Shown here piece by piece: positions 9,555-17,470 of a stretch of 64,000 bases of DNA. Each line of letters starts with the position of its first letter. The stretch's first letter is position 1. The notes beneath the pieces are model-generated. The model did not search any database. It saw only the letters and a program-made list of their open reading frames with translations, and was not told the origin of the DNA. The DNA comes from Candidatus Methanomethylophilaceae archaeon (lineage in GTDB: Archaea > Thermoplasmatota > Thermoplasmata > Methanomassiliicoccales > Methanomethylophilaceae), in assembly GCA_017524805.1 (NCBI GenBank), contig JAFXUX010000007.1, forward strand, positions 1 to 64,000, given 5' to 3'. Made by a program: the position numbers and the translations under genes.

Positions 9555-11096
9555 ATGGATGAATTGGTCGAGCTGAGATGCAAATACTGCGGGGCGCCGC
9601 TGGACGAGAAGGACCTCAAATCCGATTCCCCTTACGTGAAATGCCAGTGCTGCGGAACAAGCCAGCAGCGCGTGGACGCCAAAGCGTACATGGATCAGAT
9701 GATGGGGGAGATCAAATCCTGGATAAGCAAAGCGGTCCCCGGCGGGTTCTCCCTTACGCAGACGGAGAACGTGGACCCGATAGCCAGGTACAACATCTAC
9801 ATCAACAACGTCAAGCCCATGGTGGAGCCGGAGATCAGAGAATTCCGCTTGGACATGAATTCCCTCATAAGCTCCCCGCTGATCGTCCTCCCGTTCACCA
9901 AAGGGGAGGCCGCGAAGCCCAAGCACAGCTCCAACCACGCTTTCGAATTCCAGGCCAAGCTCAAGAGCATCGAGCCCCTGGCCATAGACAACGACAACAA
10001 AGGGAAGATCGTCGAGGCAGAGAACATCGCTGCGACCTACGCCCTTCTGGTCAACAATTCCAAGCTGGTGACAGACACCACCCCGGGAAGGTTCGTGCTG
10101 ATGGCGAACAACTTCAAGCAGGCCGCCGATATGATGTCCAAATGCAAAGGCTACGAGCCTTTCGTGGACAGGCTCAACGCTTTGGAGCAGATAGCCATAG
10201 CATCCGACTACGTGCTGAACGGCAACGCCCTGGATTGCACAGTCAAAGCCGAGAAGGGAATAAAATCCCTCGAGCAGGCCAAACAGAACATCTTCAAGAG
10301 CCCGACTATGGCGGTCATGATCCGCGCCGTGGACGTGGAGATAGCCCAGTCCAAGACCCTTCTCCACATCACGGAAATGGCGAACGGGACCTCCGCCGAC
10401 CCCTTGGAGCTGCTCAACCTTCTGAACCGCATAAGCAGCCTGCAATACCCCAACAACCCGGAGTGGAACTACCTCCTGGACAAGAAAGAGAGGGACGCCG
10501 AGATGTTCGCCCAGGTCGAGAGCATAATGGCAGCCAGGAATTCCGGTTCCATGCTCATATGCGCCGGAGGAGGGGATCTGCTCTATCCGTTCTGGGATGT
10601 CGACCTCAAATACAGCTTCACAACCGGCGCGCTCTTCTCCAAGAAAAGCGTCGAAGTCACCGAAGACCTGCTGGTGCCCGCGACCTTCACCGTATCCTCG
10701 ACAGCGCTGACGAACCCGCGCAGCGGACTCACGGACATCTTCGCGGCGGCCCCCGAAGCCTCCATACTGACGAAGATAAAAGGCCAAGAGAACAGCATCA
10801 GCGGCGGCGCCGGCATAGGCGTGCTCGCCAATTCCGCCGCCAACAACTCCCCCGGGTCGAGAAAGATAGTCGTCCCGCTCAGCACCAAGACCGAGGCCAC
10901 AAAGCTCGTTGAGGAGTATCTCAAACAATGCTCCGGAACCCATTCCAAACTGAAGCTCAGCAAACCGATCGTCAAGAGGCTGATATACATCCCATGCAGC
11001 GCGGAAGGGAAGAACGTGAAGCTCCCCAGCGCGTTCGGAGGGCTGGAGCCGAAAGTAGTCGGCAGCCTCGGAACAGGAAACATAGTCATAATCTGA
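9555..11096 (+). CDS. Zinc-ribbon protein of the SPFH operon
   Basis: 513 aa. It begins with a clear zinc ribbon, CKYCGAPLD followed by CQCC about 18 residues later (residues 9-35). The rest is a long mostly helical region (about 60-330) and a C-terminal globular part rich in beta strands. No membrane segment is evident. GGAGGTCG lies about 6 nt upstream of the ATG. Its place next to a short membrane protein and an SPFH protein recalls the Bacillus ydjFGHI cluster, where a zinc-ribbon protein has a similar position. That comparison is inference from layout only. Confidence 0.8.
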   Translation: MDELVELRCKYCGAPLDEKDLKSDSPYVKCQCCGTSQQRVDAKAYMDQMMGEIKSWISKAVPGGFSLTQTENVDPIARYNIYINNVKPMVEPEIREFRLDMNSLISSPLIVLPFTKGEAAKPKHSSNHAFEFQAKLKSIEPLAIDNDNKGKIVEAENIAATYALLVNNSKLVTDTTPGRFVLMANNFKQAADMMSKCKGYEPFVDRLNALEQIAIASDYVLNGNALDCTVKAEKGIKSLEQAKQNIFKSPTMAVMIRAVDVEIAQSKTLLHITEMANGTSADPLELLNLLNRISSLQYPNNPEWNYLLDKKERDAEMFAQVESIMAARNSGSMLICAGGGDLLYPFWDVDLKYSFTTGALFSKKSVEVTEDLLVPATFTVSSTALTNPRSGLTDIFAAAPEASILTKIKGQENSISGGAGIGVLANSAANNSPGSRKIVVPLSTKTEATKLVEEYLKQCSGTHSKLKLSKPIVKRLIYIPCSAEGKNVKLPSAFGGLEPKVVGSLGTGNIVII

Positions 11097-11106
11097 AGTG
11101 GTTAAA

Positions 11107-11463
11107 ATGGCCATGAACAACAGAACATGGGCGGCGATGTCCGCTGCGGCACTCCTGCTTTCGATAGTGACAGGGATAGTGCTGTACGTATTCACAGGGG
11201 ATGCGTTCAACGTCCTTTGGGCGGTGCTCATCATCTTCGGGCTGTACCTTGGCATCACTTCCCTGTTCAGAAACGGGGAGGGCGAGGGCTTCGGGCCTTC
11301 GTCCGGAGATGTGACCCTTGTCGGAGGAATAATACTGGCCGGCATCGGGGCATGCGGCATCATCCAAAGCTGCATCCATAACGTACTCATAACCGTAGCC
11401 GCATTCATTGCGATAGTAGCTATCACAGGAATCGCAATGGCATTGAAGAACAGGAACAAGTGA
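11107..11463 (+). CDS. Small multi-pass membrane protein of the SPFH operon
   Basis: 118 aa with about four hydrophobic segments (residues 9-31, 33-52, 70-87, 92-112) and short polar loops, including a charged loop NGEGEGFG between segments two and three. The ATG at 11107 follows the upstream TGA closely; a GTG nine bases earlier is an alternative. I do not recognise a family. Its position between the zinc-ribbon gene and the coiled-coil gene suggests it is the membrane anchor of the complex. Confidence 0.75.
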   Translation: MAMNNRTWAAMSAAALLLSIVTGIVLYVFTGDAFNVLWAVLIIFGLYLGITSLFRNGEGEGFGPSSGDVTLVGGIILAGIGACGIIQSCIHNVLITVAAFIAIVAITGIAMALKNRNK

Positions 11464-11467
11464 TAAT

Positions 11468-12016
11468 ATGGCAGAACTTAACACGACAGTAACAGACAAA
11501 ATGAAAGGGGATCAGAGCCTCTTCGAGAAGATCAAGCTCTATATTCCCGGATACAAAGGATACAAAGAGAAGAACCTCCGCAGGGACGCCGACAGGGCTG
11601 TCAGGCAGGAGCTTTCCCGCGCCATCCACGGGACCAAGGCGGACCTCGCCGAGATCCAGAAAGGCGTCACCAACGACTTCGACATGCTGATGGATGTCGA
11701 GAGGATCAGAACGAAGGTCGACAAATACGACATCGACATCAAGAAAGCGGTCAACGGATACTCCGCTTGGCACGACTCCGTCAAAATCCTCGAGGCAGAC
11801 CTCGACAGGGTCATGGAATGGGACGCCAAGATCCTGGAGGACATCCAGGCCATGAGGGAAGCCACCGAGAGGCTTCTCGAGATGGTGGACGACGGCAGCA
11901 TCACCAAGAGAGACCTCCGCAAATACGAGAGGTGCATAGACGACATGCTCGAGGATTACAACCAGAGGGAAGCCGTGATGAAAGGCTTCGAAGCCGACGA
12001 CGGAGGCAGCATCTGA
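11468..12016 (+). CDS. Coiled-coil protein of the SPFH operon
   Basis: 182 aa, almost entirely helical with strong heptad character, especially residues 35-175. The segment IPGYKGYKEKNLRRDADR near residues 26-45 looks like a conserved motif I associate from memory with proteins encoded beside SPFH genes, but I cannot name the family. Its helical, charged character is reminiscent of PspA-type membrane-remodelling proteins without clear similarity. Its TGA overlaps the next gene's ATG (TGATG), so the two are translationally coupled. Confidence 0.78.
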   Translation: MAELNTTVTDKMKGDQSLFEKIKLYIPGYKGYKEKNLRRDADRAVRQELSRAIHGTKADLAEIQKGVTNDFDMLMDVERIRTKVDKYDIDIKKAVNGYSAWHDSVKILEADLDRVMEWDAKILEDIQAMREATERLLEMVDDGSITKRDLRKYERCIDDMLEDYNQREAVMKGFEADDGGSI

Positions 12017-13218
12017 TGGCCACCAACACAAACGTAGTCACCTGGCAGAACCAGGGGCCTGACGACATCATATACACCTGCGAGCACGACGACCTGAGGA
12101 CCCTGACGTCCGTGACCGTCCCCGAGCACGCCGTCGCCCTGTTCATCAGAGACGGGCAGCTCCTCGGCGTTCTGGACCCCGGAAGGCATGTGCTCTCCAC
12201 GACCAACATCCCCTGGCTCACCAAGCTGTACAACGTCCTGCTTGGTTACAAGGAGACCCCGTTCAAAGCCCAGATCATCTTCATCTCGCTGAAGATGTTC
12301 AACGGAAGATGGGGAATCCGCGGGATGATCAAAGCCGCTCAGGACTATGAGGTCCCCATCACCCTGATGGCGAACGGAGACTTCCAGTTCCGCATATCCG
12401 ATGTGGCCGTGTTCTTCACGCAGGTCATCGGAGGGCAGCACACGTACACCACCGGCGACGTCAACGCCTTCATGAAGAGCTTCATCAACGAGCAGATAAC
12501 CCAGCAGCTCACGTCCCAGTTCTACATGGACGTCTATGGGAACCTCGAGAAGGCCTCCACGACCACCAAGGTCAAGATCGAGCAGTACTTCACCCAGAGG
12601 GGTATCGAGCTCCTCTCCCTGAAGATCGCCGAGCTCAGGACCACCGAAGAGGATCAGGAGAAGATCTTCCAGTACCTCCAGTTCAGCAGCAAGAACGGAG
12701 AACAGTTCAAGAAATACGAGGTGATGGACAGAATGGCCGACGCCATCGGGAACTCCGAAGGAGGAGCCGCGATCGGAACCGGTATGCTCCTCTTCCCGCA
12801 GATGTACCAGCAGATGATGGGGCCGAACCAGCAACAGCAGCAGCCCCAGCAGCCTCAGGTCCAGCAGATGCTGTGCCCCTTCTGCGGAACCCCCAACAAC
12901 TACCCGTACAGGTACTGCAGCCACTGCGGCCAGCCCGCGCCCGGGATGCAGCCCATGGGAGGATATCCCCCGCAGGGCGGCCCGATGCCCGGCTACGGAA
13001 TGCCTGGATACGGCCAGATGCCGCCGCAGGGCCAGCCGGGAATGCCCCCGCAAGGCGCTCCTCAGGGAGCCCCGCAGGGAGCGCCCCAGCAGGGCGGAGC
13101 GGCCCAGAACGCCGGCGCCGCACCCAAATACAACAGCTGCCCTTACTGCGGAAAGGACATCTCCGGGCTTCCCAAGACGCCCAAGTTCTGCCCGTACTGC
13201 AGCGAACAGCTCTATTGA
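12016..13218 (+). CDS. SPFH-domain protein with C-terminal double zinc ribbon
   Basis: 400 aa. Residues 20-250 form an SPFH/Band-7-like domain (the 'virion core protein' type), followed by a linker rich in Gln, Pro and Gly that contains one CPFCG...CSHCG ribbon near residue 290, and a final CPYCG...CPYC ribbon at the C-terminus. This layout matches Bacillus YdjI. SPFH proteins form large membrane-bound cages or rafts. The zinc ribbons and PQG-rich tail suggest protein recruitment. It is the last gene of the operon, followed by a GC-rich hairpin and T-rich stretch. Confidence 0.85.
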   Translation: MATNTNVVTWQNQGPDDIIYTCEHDDLRTLTSVTVPEHAVALFIRDGQLLGVLDPGRHVLSTTNIPWLTKLYNVLLGYKETPFKAQIIFISLKMFNGRWGIRGMIKAAQDYEVPITLMANGDFQFRISDVAVFFTQVIGGQHTYTTGDVNAFMKSFINEQITQQLTSQFYMDVYGNLEKASTTTKVKIEQYFTQRGIELLSLKIAELRTTEEDQEKIFQYLQFSSKNGEQFKKYEVMDRMADAIGNSEGGAAIGTGMLLFPQMYQQMMGPNQQQQQPQQPQVQQMLCPFCGTPNNYPYRYCSHCGQPAPGMQPMGGYPPQGGPMPGYGMPGYGQMPPQGQPGMPPQGAPQGAPQGAPQQGGAAQNAGAAPKYNSCPYCGKDISGLPKTPKFCPYCSEQLY

Positions 13219-13230
13219 AACCTCAAAACT

Positions 13231-13250
13231 GGCCTGGCTGCGGCCGGGCC
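13231..13250 (+). terminator. Terminator of the SPFH operon
   Basis: Seven-base stem GGCCTGG/CCGGGCC (one G-U pair) with a six-base loop, followed by TCCCTACTTTTTCTTCC. Confidence 0.6.
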
Positions 13251-13459
13251 TCCCTACTTTTTCTTCCGATGGATTCCTCATGGGATCCCGATATTTTGCG
13301 CCGAGAAAAATGCGGAAAACGAATTTCTACCGTTCCCGCCGATAGGACGCATTTGCTTGCGAGAATAAATAGATAACCATATTCTTTTACGAATATCGTA
13401 ATATTACTACTAATACTTGCATGATTGATCATTTTAACTTCGAAATACGTCAACAAATC

Positions 13460-13470
13460 ATTATAAATAG
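13460..13470 (+). promoter_or_regulatory. TATA box in the region upstream of apt
   Basis: ATTATAAATAG within an AT-rich stretch (13370-13480). The predicted start is near 13492, just at CTCAAGGAGG. No good start codon follows the AAGGAGG at a usable distance, so the transcript may be a non-coding RNA or a long apt leader. Confidence 0.5.
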
Positions 13471-13489
13471 TAGAAACACGTACTTACAC

Positions 13490-13710
13490 TCAAGGAGGCA
13501 AGAACCGATCGGCAAAAGACAAGTGGCTTGGATCTGCGGCGAGAACGGACCGCAAGGAAACGGGAAGCACGGCAAAAGATTGCCGAGTGGCGTTTGTCCC
13601 CCAGACGTTTCCGCATGATCCGTTCGCAAGACTCGACGGATGACCGCGACAAACGTATTACCCTGAAAGGGGCGGGAAAGTTGGACCGGCTTTTTTCCGA
13701 CAGCCGGCCC
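13490..13710 (+). ncRNA. Candidate structured RNA or long apt leader
   Basis: No convincing protein is encoded here, but several stems can be drawn by eye: TCGGCAA/TTGCCGA (13509-13515 with 13580-13586) enclosing TGCGG/CCGCA; an 8-bp CGTTTGTC/GACAAACG (13591-13598 with 13648-13655) enclosing ATCCGT/ACGGAT; and CCGGC/GCCGG (13686-13707). It lies downstream of a good TATA box and ends about 55 nt before apt. It does not match the RNase P or SRP RNA signatures I know. Either an independent RNA or a regulatory leader is possible. Confidence 0.35.
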
Positions 13711-13765
13711 TTGATGGCTGTTGAATCTGACAACAGTTTAATCGTCCCATGCGGATACATATCCC

Positions 13766-14287
13766 ATGGAACTGAAAGATTACGTGACCACGATCCCCGA
13801 TTTCCCCAGACCAGGGATAATGTTCAGGGACATCACCACCATCGTCAGCAGCCCGGACGGGCTCAAGCTGGCGATCGACCAGATGATCGACTCCCTGAAA
13901 GGCCTGGACTTCGACCTCATCGCAGGCTCGGAATCCCGCGGATTCGTTTTCGGAACCCCTGTGGCCTATGCTTTGGGCAAAGGGTTCATTCTCGTCCGCA
14001 AGAAAGGGAAGCTCCCCAGAGAGACCATATCTGAAGAATACGACCTTGAATACGGCACTGCGACCCTGGAGATGCACAAGGACGCCGTGAAGCCCGGCCA
14101 GAAAGTCGTCATAATCGACGATCTGATCGCCACCGGAGGCACCACGGAGGCCATGATCAAGATGATCGAGCGCCTGGGCGGAGAGGTCGTGAAAATCTGC
14201 TTCGTCATGGAATTGGCCGGATTGGGCGGAAGGAAGAAGCTCAGCGGATACGACGTCGTATCGCTGATATCATACGAGGGGAACTGA
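13766..14287 (+). CDS. apt: Adenine phosphoribosyltransferase (or related PRTase)
   Basis: 173 aa. It makes AMP from adenine and PRPP (purine salvage). Seen: the N-terminal FPRPGIMFRDI typical of Apt, RKKGKLP in the flexible loop, and the PRPP-binding motif VVIIDDLIATGGT near residues 113-125. It starts at the ATG that follows a weak AT element by about 26 nt, so the mRNA may be leaderless. The YbhB/PEBP gene follows after one nucleotide. Some archaeal Apt-like proteins act on hypoxanthine or are regulators, but the FPRPG start favours Apt. Confidence 0.92.
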   Translation: MELKDYVTTIPDFPRPGIMFRDITTIVSSPDGLKLAIDQMIDSLKGLDFDLIAGSESRGFVFGTPVAYALGKGFILVRKKGKLPRETISEEYDLEYGTATLEMHKDAVKPGQKVVIIDDLIATGGTTEAMIKMIERLGGEVVKICFVMELAGLGGRKKLSGYDVVSLISYEGN

Positions 14288-14288
14288 A

Positions 14289-14792
14289 ATGAAAGTAACA
14301 AGCGAAGGCATAGACGAGAACGGATTCTTCCTCGACAAATACGGGTCCAAAGGCTCTGATTTCATAAAGAAGATGCCGTCCCTGTCGTTCCCATTCAAAA
14401 TCGAGGACGCCCCCGAAGGGACGGCCAGCTTCGCGTTCGTGTTCGACGACTACGACGCGGTTGAGGTCTCCGGATTCGACTGGATCCATTGGATAGGGGT
14501 CGGCCTGAAGAAATGCGAAGTGGAAGAGGGCGCATCCCGCAGCGACAACGATTTCATCGAAGGGCGCAACAGCTGGTGCGGAGCGTTTAACAAGTTCCCG
14601 ATCGAAAAGGCCACTGGATACGGCGGAATGGCCCCTCCGAACAAGACCCACAGATATACCCTCAAAGTCTTCGCCTTGGACTGCGACCTCAAACTTGAGA
14701 AAGGATTCCCTATCGGAGACCTGGTCTTCGGGATTATGGGGCATATCCTGGACTATGCCGTTCTCGTGGGGAAATACTCCCCGAAAAAGCGA
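14289..14792 (+). CDS. YbhB/YbcL family (PEBP-like) protein; ends at CGA
   Basis: Phosphatidylethanolamine-binding-protein fold, 167 aa, of the bacterial/archaeal YbhB/YbcL type. Motifs: SFAFVFDDYDA (the DxD-type ligand pocket), DWIHWIG in place of the usual WxHW, GYGGMAPP and HRYTLKVFALD. The family normally stops shortly after the strand seen here as HILDYAVLVGKY. No TGA, TAA or TAG occurs there; an in-frame CGA at 14790-14792 does. Beyond it the frame would run 120 nt further, antisense through a tRNA gene, giving residues with no family resemblance. I therefore end it at the CGA. Function unknown; it is the second gene after apt. Confidence 0.8.
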
Positions 14793-14810
14793 AGCAAACG
14801 AATTCCTCAG

Positions 14811-14884
14811 CGGCCCTGCCGGGATTTGAACCCGAGTTGTTGGTTCCGAAGTCCAACAGGATATCCATGCTACCCCACAGGGCC
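14811..14884 (-). tRNA. tRNA-Arg (TCG)
   Basis: Cloverleaf: acceptor GGCCCTG/CAGGGCC, D arm GGGGTAGCATGGATATCC, anticodon loop CTTCGGA, T loop TTCAAAT. Aligning it with the tRNA-Arg(GCG) at 19457-19533 puts TCG at positions 34-36. The closing pair of the anticodon stem (31-39) is an A-A mismatch, and CCA is not encoded, unlike two other tRNAs here. TCG is the only standard archaeal anticodon that can read CGA, so this gene bears directly on the proposed CGA stop. It may serve CGG only. Confidence 0.85.
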
Positions 14885-14905
14885 CAACCCCTTTAAAGTA
14901 TGCCC

Positions 14906-14916
14906 GATATAAAATT
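14906..14916 (+). promoter_or_regulatory. TATA box upstream of hypE
   Basis: CGATATAAAAT, with a predicted start near 14938. This lies after the first in-frame ATG (14928) and before the second (14970), and so supports the latter as the hypE start. Confidence 0.5.
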
Positions 14917-14969
14917 GTGGCATCAAGATGATAGCAATTCCTTTATCGGGATTGCTTGATTACGACGGC

Positions 14970-16016
14970 ATGTCGAAAGTGATCATGAACCACGGCGCCG
15001 GCGGGGAACTTATGCAGGAGTTCCTGGCTAAGCACATAACCAACCATTTCCCCAAGATGGATGCCGAAGTCCCCCTGGACTCCATGGACGATTCAGCCGT
15101 CATAGGCGACGTGGTGTTCACTATCGACGGGCACACCGTGAAGCCCCTTTTCTTCCCCGGAGGAGACATCGGAAAGATCTCGGTCGCCGGGACTGTCAAC
15201 GACATATCCGTCATGGGCGCCGCGCCGCTGGCTCTGGGATGCTCCGCCATAATAGAGGAAGGCCTGGAAATCGACGTCGTAGACAGGGTCATGGACAGCA
15301 TGGGAAAGACCGCCGCCGGATGCGGGGTTCCCATCGCGACCGGAGACACCAAAGTCGTCGAATCCGGGGCGGTGGACCAGATGGTCCTGTCGACTTCCGC
15401 CGTCGGGAAGAGATCCGCATATCTCGACTCCAACCTGGCCAAAGCGGCCGAATACAGGGAAGTGAAGAACAGATGGTGCACCGACTCGTCTGTTAGGCCC
15501 GGGGACGCCATAATCGTGTCCGGATATGTGGGAGACCACGGCGTAGCGCTGCTTTCATTCCGCGAAGGATACGGGTTCGAAAGCGAGGTTGAGAGCGATG
15601 TGGCACCTCTGAACGGCATGATCGCCGAGGGCCTGAAAGCCGGAGGCATCGTCGCCATGAAAGACCCGACCCGCGGAGGCCTGGCCAACACGCTCAACGA
15701 ATGGTGCTCCAAATCCCACATAGGCATGGAGATCGATTATGCCGACATCCCCCTGAGGGAGGGCGTCGTCAGCGCCTGCGACCTGCTGGGCATAGACCCG
15801 CTCAGCATAGGGAACGAAGGGAAGGCCGTCATCGCCGTCGTCCCTGAGATGGCCGACGAAGTCCTCAGAGCCATCAGAAAGACTCCTGAAGGCAGGAACG
15901 CATCCATAATAGGGAAGGCAGTCGACGGAGTGGAAAGAGTGGTCATGAGGACCGAGATCGGCGGGAGAAGGATACTCGAAGCCCCCGCCGGAGACCCCGT
16001 CCCCAGGATCTGCTGA
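14970..16016 (+). CDS. hypE: Hydrogenase maturation protein HypE
   Basis: About 348 aa. HypE converts a C-terminal thiocarboxamide to the thiocyanate that supplies cyanide for the NiFe cofactor. The C-terminus PRIC, with the modified terminal cysteine, is diagnostic. Other motifs are NHGAGGELM near the N-terminus, DDSAVIGD, and PTRGGLA. The ATG at 14970 begins MSKVIMNHGAGG, the normal family start; an in-frame ATG at 14928 would add 14 residues but lies ahead of the predicted transcription start. hypB lies 21 kb away. The organism therefore makes NiFe hydrogenases, in line with hydrogen-dependent methylotrophic methanogenesis. Confidence 0.95.
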   Translation: MSKVIMNHGAGGELMQEFLAKHITNHFPKMDAEVPLDSMDDSAVIGDVVFTIDGHTVKPLFFPGGDIGKISVAGTVNDISVMGAAPLALGCSAIIEEGLEIDVVDRVMDSMGKTAAGCGVPIATGDTKVVESGAVDQMVLSTSAVGKRSAYLDSNLAKAAEYREVKNRWCTDSSVRPGDAIIVSGYVGDHGVALLSFREGYGFESEVESDVAPLNGMIAEGLKAGGIVAMKDPTRGGLANTLNEWCSKSHIGMEIDYADIPLREGVVSACDLLGIDPLSIGNEGKAVIAVVPEMADEVLRAIRKTPEGRNASIIGKAVDGVERVVMRTEIGGRRILEAPAGDPVPRIC

Positions 16017-16022
16017 TCAATA

Positions 16023-16038
16023 CCCCGGGAAACCGGGG
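16023..16038 (+). terminator. Terminator of hypE
   Basis: CCCCGG-GAAA-CCGGGG hairpin with a GNRA-type loop, followed by CCTATTTTCTTTT. Confidence 0.65.
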
Positions 16039-16097
16039 CCTATTTTCTTTTCGATCCAGGCGCGCACATAAAATAACCGCATGGCTTTCACGCCCGC

Positions 16098-17045
16098 ATG
16101 GCAGAATTCAGGCCTTTCCCAGGGCTCAGACCGAAAAACCCAGAAGATAAAGACAGTCTAGCCCAAGACGGCGATTCCTTCTATCTGCTCCGGCAGGAGA
16201 CTGCCCACGGCATCCGCACGGCGATAATAGGGGCGCTGAAAGCCGAGAAATATTCCGCCGGAAACGCGATCCAGATGGACGGCGCCTCCCTGAAAGAGAG
16301 GAATGCCGCTTCCAAAGCCATCAGAGATGCGGGATTCCAAAGCGAGCCGGTGGTTTGCATATCCGAGCCTCTGGGCGAGTTTCTGGCCGACCTGGAGGGG
16401 GAAGAGATGGAGGGGACCTGCCTGCGGAGAATGTCCGATCCCGACCAAACCAAAAGGGTTGCTGAGATTCTGGGGAGCAAGAGATTCATTGTGGCCTCTG
16501 GCGCTGCAAACTACGAATCTGCCATGGAAGCCAGATCCTTCGTTCTGGCCGCATTGATACCTTCCGACGACCCTGGCCTGAACATCCGCGCAGCCCACAG
16601 ATTCTTGGATACAGGCAGCATCTCCGAGAAAAACGCCATAAAAGGCATCTCGAAATCCATGGCCCTGACGGAAACCTCGGTCAATGAGATGGAAAAAGGC
16701 CTCCCCGACCATATGATGGGTCTGATCTTCAAATCAGGGGCGTGCTATTTCGCCGATCTGCAAACGGAATCGGCCGCGTTTATGCTGGGCTCTTATGCGG
16801 CTCAAGAGAAGATTTTCAAAGCCGTGTACAAATCGGACGAAGGGAAGGGGATAATCTCCTATGCGGACTGTATGGAGCAGGCCATCCAAGCGATGGCAGA
16901 AAAAAAGCATGACTTAGCTGTTCTCCTGAACGCGCCCAAGCCCGAAGACCTCTGGGAAGCGGCATCGTCTGGCAGACGCATACCCGTGAGAACGGCGGAA
17001 TTCCCTCCTGCAATCCCATCCGATCTGATTCGCCTCAAAATATGA
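16098..17045 (+). CDS. DUF1015-like protein
   Basis: 315 aa, cytoplasmic. The N-terminus FRPFPGLRP and the C-terminal DLAVLLNAPKPEDL followed by IPVRTAEFPP resemble the start and end of the DUF1015 family (usual length about 400 aa). The internal parts are shorter and diverged, and the C-terminal MPxKST element is degenerate (IPVRTAE). DUF1015 has no assigned reaction that I can state with confidence. The ATG is preceded by a short gap after the hypE terminator. The call is from remembered motifs and is only moderately sure. Confidence 0.65.
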   Translation: MAEFRPFPGLRPKNPEDKDSLAQDGDSFYLLRQETAHGIRTAIIGALKAEKYSAGNAIQMDGASLKERNAASKAIRDAGFQSEPVVCISEPLGEFLADLEGEEMEGTCLRRMSDPDQTKRVAEILGSKRFIVASGAANYESAMEARSFVLAALIPSDDPGLNIRAAHRFLDTGSISEKNAIKGISKSMALTETSVNEMEKGLPDHMMGLIFKSGACYFADLQTESAAFMLGSYAAQEKIFKAVYKSDEGKGIISYADCMEQAIQAMAEKKHDLAVLLNAPKPEDLWEAASSGRRIPVRTAEFPPAIPSDLIRLKI

Positions 17046-17086
17046 GTGAGCAAAAGCAGCGCTCATGAGAAAGAACAGAAGAAGAG

Positions 17087-17161
17087 TGGAGCCGCTGATG
17101 GGAATTGGACCCACGACCTACGCCTTACCAAGGCGTCGCTATACCCCTTAGCCACAGCGGC
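17087..17161 (-). tRNA. tRNA-Thr (GGT)
   Basis: Acceptor GCCGCTG/CAGCGGC, anticodon stem ACGCC/GGCGT with loop TTGGTAA, so anticodon GGT (codons ACC/ACT). The 3' end encodes discriminator T and CCA. A TATA box TTTATAAAT lies about 30 nt upstream (17190-17200). Confidence 0.93.
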
Positions 17162-17470
17162 ATTTGTAAGCAGGGCTATAATCAACTGATTTATAAATTT
17201 ATCTGCAAAAACGCATTTAGCCACATTGTCCAGAATCCTGAGATGCGGCCCGATTGTCTGGGACGAAATACATCGGCAGGCCAAATAAAATCAATCGGAA
17301 ATTATGGTCGACTTACCGATATTTCCGAAAGTTATCTCATGAAGTTCCTATGCGACTGCAACAGCTTGATTTCTGAGCGGAAGGCGCGTCCCGACGCTTC
17401 TGCGAGAGCTCGGCCGAAGGCATGGCCAATCGCGAAAACTCTTATCACATCCTGCGCGATAAGGTCGGGC
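17162..17470. other. Intergenic region between tRNA-Thr and aRqcH
   Basis: It holds the tRNA-Thr TATA box (17190-17200, minus strand) and a CTTATC element near 17439 that could drive aRqcH as a leaderless or short-leader mRNA. The open frame running through it is in phase with aRqcH but has no family resemblance. Nothing else was recognised. Confidence 0.4.
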
